Below are positions 26,441 through 27,315 of a stretch of DNA of 27,315 nucleotides, piece by piece. Position 1 is the first letter of the stretch. Every line of letters starts with the position of its first letter. The stretch comes from Acanthaster planci (Eukaryota > Echinodermata > Asteroidea > Valvatida > Acanthasteridae). Made by a program: the position numbers and the translations under genes. The stretch is from contig NW_019091801.1 in the NCBI RefSeq assembly GCF_001949145.1, forward strand, positions 22,670 to 49,984. The letters run 5' to 3'. The notes beneath the pieces were generated by a model. The model was not told where the DNA came from. It searched no databases and worked only from the letters and a program-made list of their open reading frames with translations.

Positions 26441-27145
26441 GTGGCGAATGCAACTGACACCTCTTGTGGTGGACCCAGTAACCGGCTGGATCAGGGATGG
26501 AATTGACCTGGCCCAACCCCACAAATATATTTATTAACCTTGAGCAAGGATGAGCGGCTACCCTGACACAAGGGGGGGATATCAGTTAACGAACGGCGGA
26601 CTAAGCCTATGGGCAGATCGTTCGGTGGAATTTTACCACCAATTAGGAAAGACTGGATTTATCTGGCAATACACTAATGAAACACAGGGAAACCTAAATA
26701 AACCTCACAGTGACACAGGATTTCCAAGGACAATAATCAAGTATTTGATTTATTGCAATAAAAATCAATAAGGTATATAAATCACACAAGGTTTATGTAC
26801 ACAATATACCTCACAAGGCAATGCAATATGCCTCACGTGGTTAACTAACCACCCGACTAACTTAAACACAGCTAGCCTACAATCCAAGGGTTACCTCACT
26901 AAATAGTGATGGCCCTCACACAAATAACACAGAGTGTCATGCAAAACAGGGTCGATCTAACGAAAGGGAAATTACCCTCACAGCGATATGAGTACATCAA
27001 GTAAACCTGAAGTCGTCACCCCACTATCAGTGCTTACAGACGACAAGCAATCCAACAGCAAAGACCACTAGCTCCCAGCCTAGGTTCACACGCTAAATAC
27101 ATTTTCCCTTGGGTCGAGCATCCTGGAGAGACCTACCCCCCTATA
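26441..27145. other. Spacer between 93-bp inverted repeats
   Basis: A 73-codon frame (26550-26771, plus) has no motif. The sequence resembles non-coding parts of repetitive elements: AT-rich, with AATAAA near 26758 and a TATA box (CTATAAATAG) at 27141-27150 just inside the right repeat. No open frame of transposase or reverse transcriptase type was found. Confidence 0.4.
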
Positions 27146-27315
27146 AATAGGCAAACCAGGAAGTGGGGGTTAAGGTCCAAAATGCTCTCATTGAAAAGCG
27201 TTATAAATGCGCCCAATTGCCTCCGGCGCTATGCACTCCCTGCTATACGGTGCCCGTGTGGATCGGGGGGGGGGGATTTTTTGCCCACACGCGCTAAATG
27301 CATTTTCCCTTGGGT
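27091..27315 (+). repeat. 24-bp direct repeat 201 bp apart at the window edge
   Basis: CGCTAAATACATTTTCCCTT GGGT at 27091-27114 recurs at 27292-27315 with one change (A to G). The second copy runs off the window, so a 201-bp tandem repeat may continue. A G12 run at about 27264-27275 lies between them; such runs are prone to assembly error. Confidence 0.7.
27146..27238 (-). repeat. Right copy of a 93-bp inverted repeat
   Basis: It starts in AATAGGCAAACCAGGAAGTG and ends GCACTC. The preceding TATAAATAG suggests that this copy could start a transcript reading right, while the left copy would point left. Together they may be the ends of two oppositely oriented members of one repeat family, or the ends of one 0.9-kb element. 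Confidence 0.8.

Overview
The window looks like nuclear DNA of a metazoan, most likely a marine invertebrate. It is AT-rich, has long non-coding stretches and introns with GT/AG borders in consistent phase, and carries several decayed transposable elements. Abundant GGCCTAGGCC-type and TGTACATGTACA-type short repeats would suit a marine deuterostome such as an echinoderm, but the species cannot be fixed from this sequence. No rRNA, tRNA or CRISPR array was recognised.

Layout, left to right. (1) 661-3145, minus strand: a frameshifted protein-primed-type family B DNA polymerase of the kind carried by Polinton/Maverick-like and related elements. It contains an endonuclease VII-like HNH module and is cut off after palm motif A. 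(2) 3146-6068: no gene; one stretch resembles a solo LTR. (3) 6069-9122, minus strand: a decayed transposon-type gene whose product combines motifs resembling a PIN/FEN-like nuclease with a C-terminal cysteine-rich CXC (tesmin/TSO1-like) domain and an acidic tail. (4) 9169-14675: a segment bounded by two 359-bp inverted repeats. Inside, on the plus strand, are remnants of a second transposon-type gene (a chromo-barrel/Tudor-like exon pair and a region with an SGDGTW motif) and a cysteine-rich open frame. (5) 14676-16284: no gene seen.

(6) 16285-22784, plus strand: a multi-exon BEN-domain gene. Seven exons can be joined with matching phase. The gene shows a frameshift in exon 1, a four-copy 73-bp tandem repeat with an in-frame stop in exon 2, a duplicated exon pair (3 and 4), and a premature TAG in exon 5. 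Intron 1 holds a fold-back minisatellite. The gene is either a recent pseudogene, a damaged allele, or affected by sequence error. (7) 23974-25075, plus strand: a truncated Ty3/gypsy-type retrotransposon with a gag zinc knuckle, protease and the first part of reverse transcriptase. (8) 26348-27315: an inverted pair of 93-bp repeats and a 24-bp direct repeat near the window end.

The transposon genes do not form a working unit as they stand. The most interesting arrangement is the divergent pair around 9.1-9.7 kb. The nuclease/CXC gene runs left and the SGDGTW-motif gene runs right from one GC-rich repeat arm, and a second inverted copy of that arm closes the segment at 14.7 kb.
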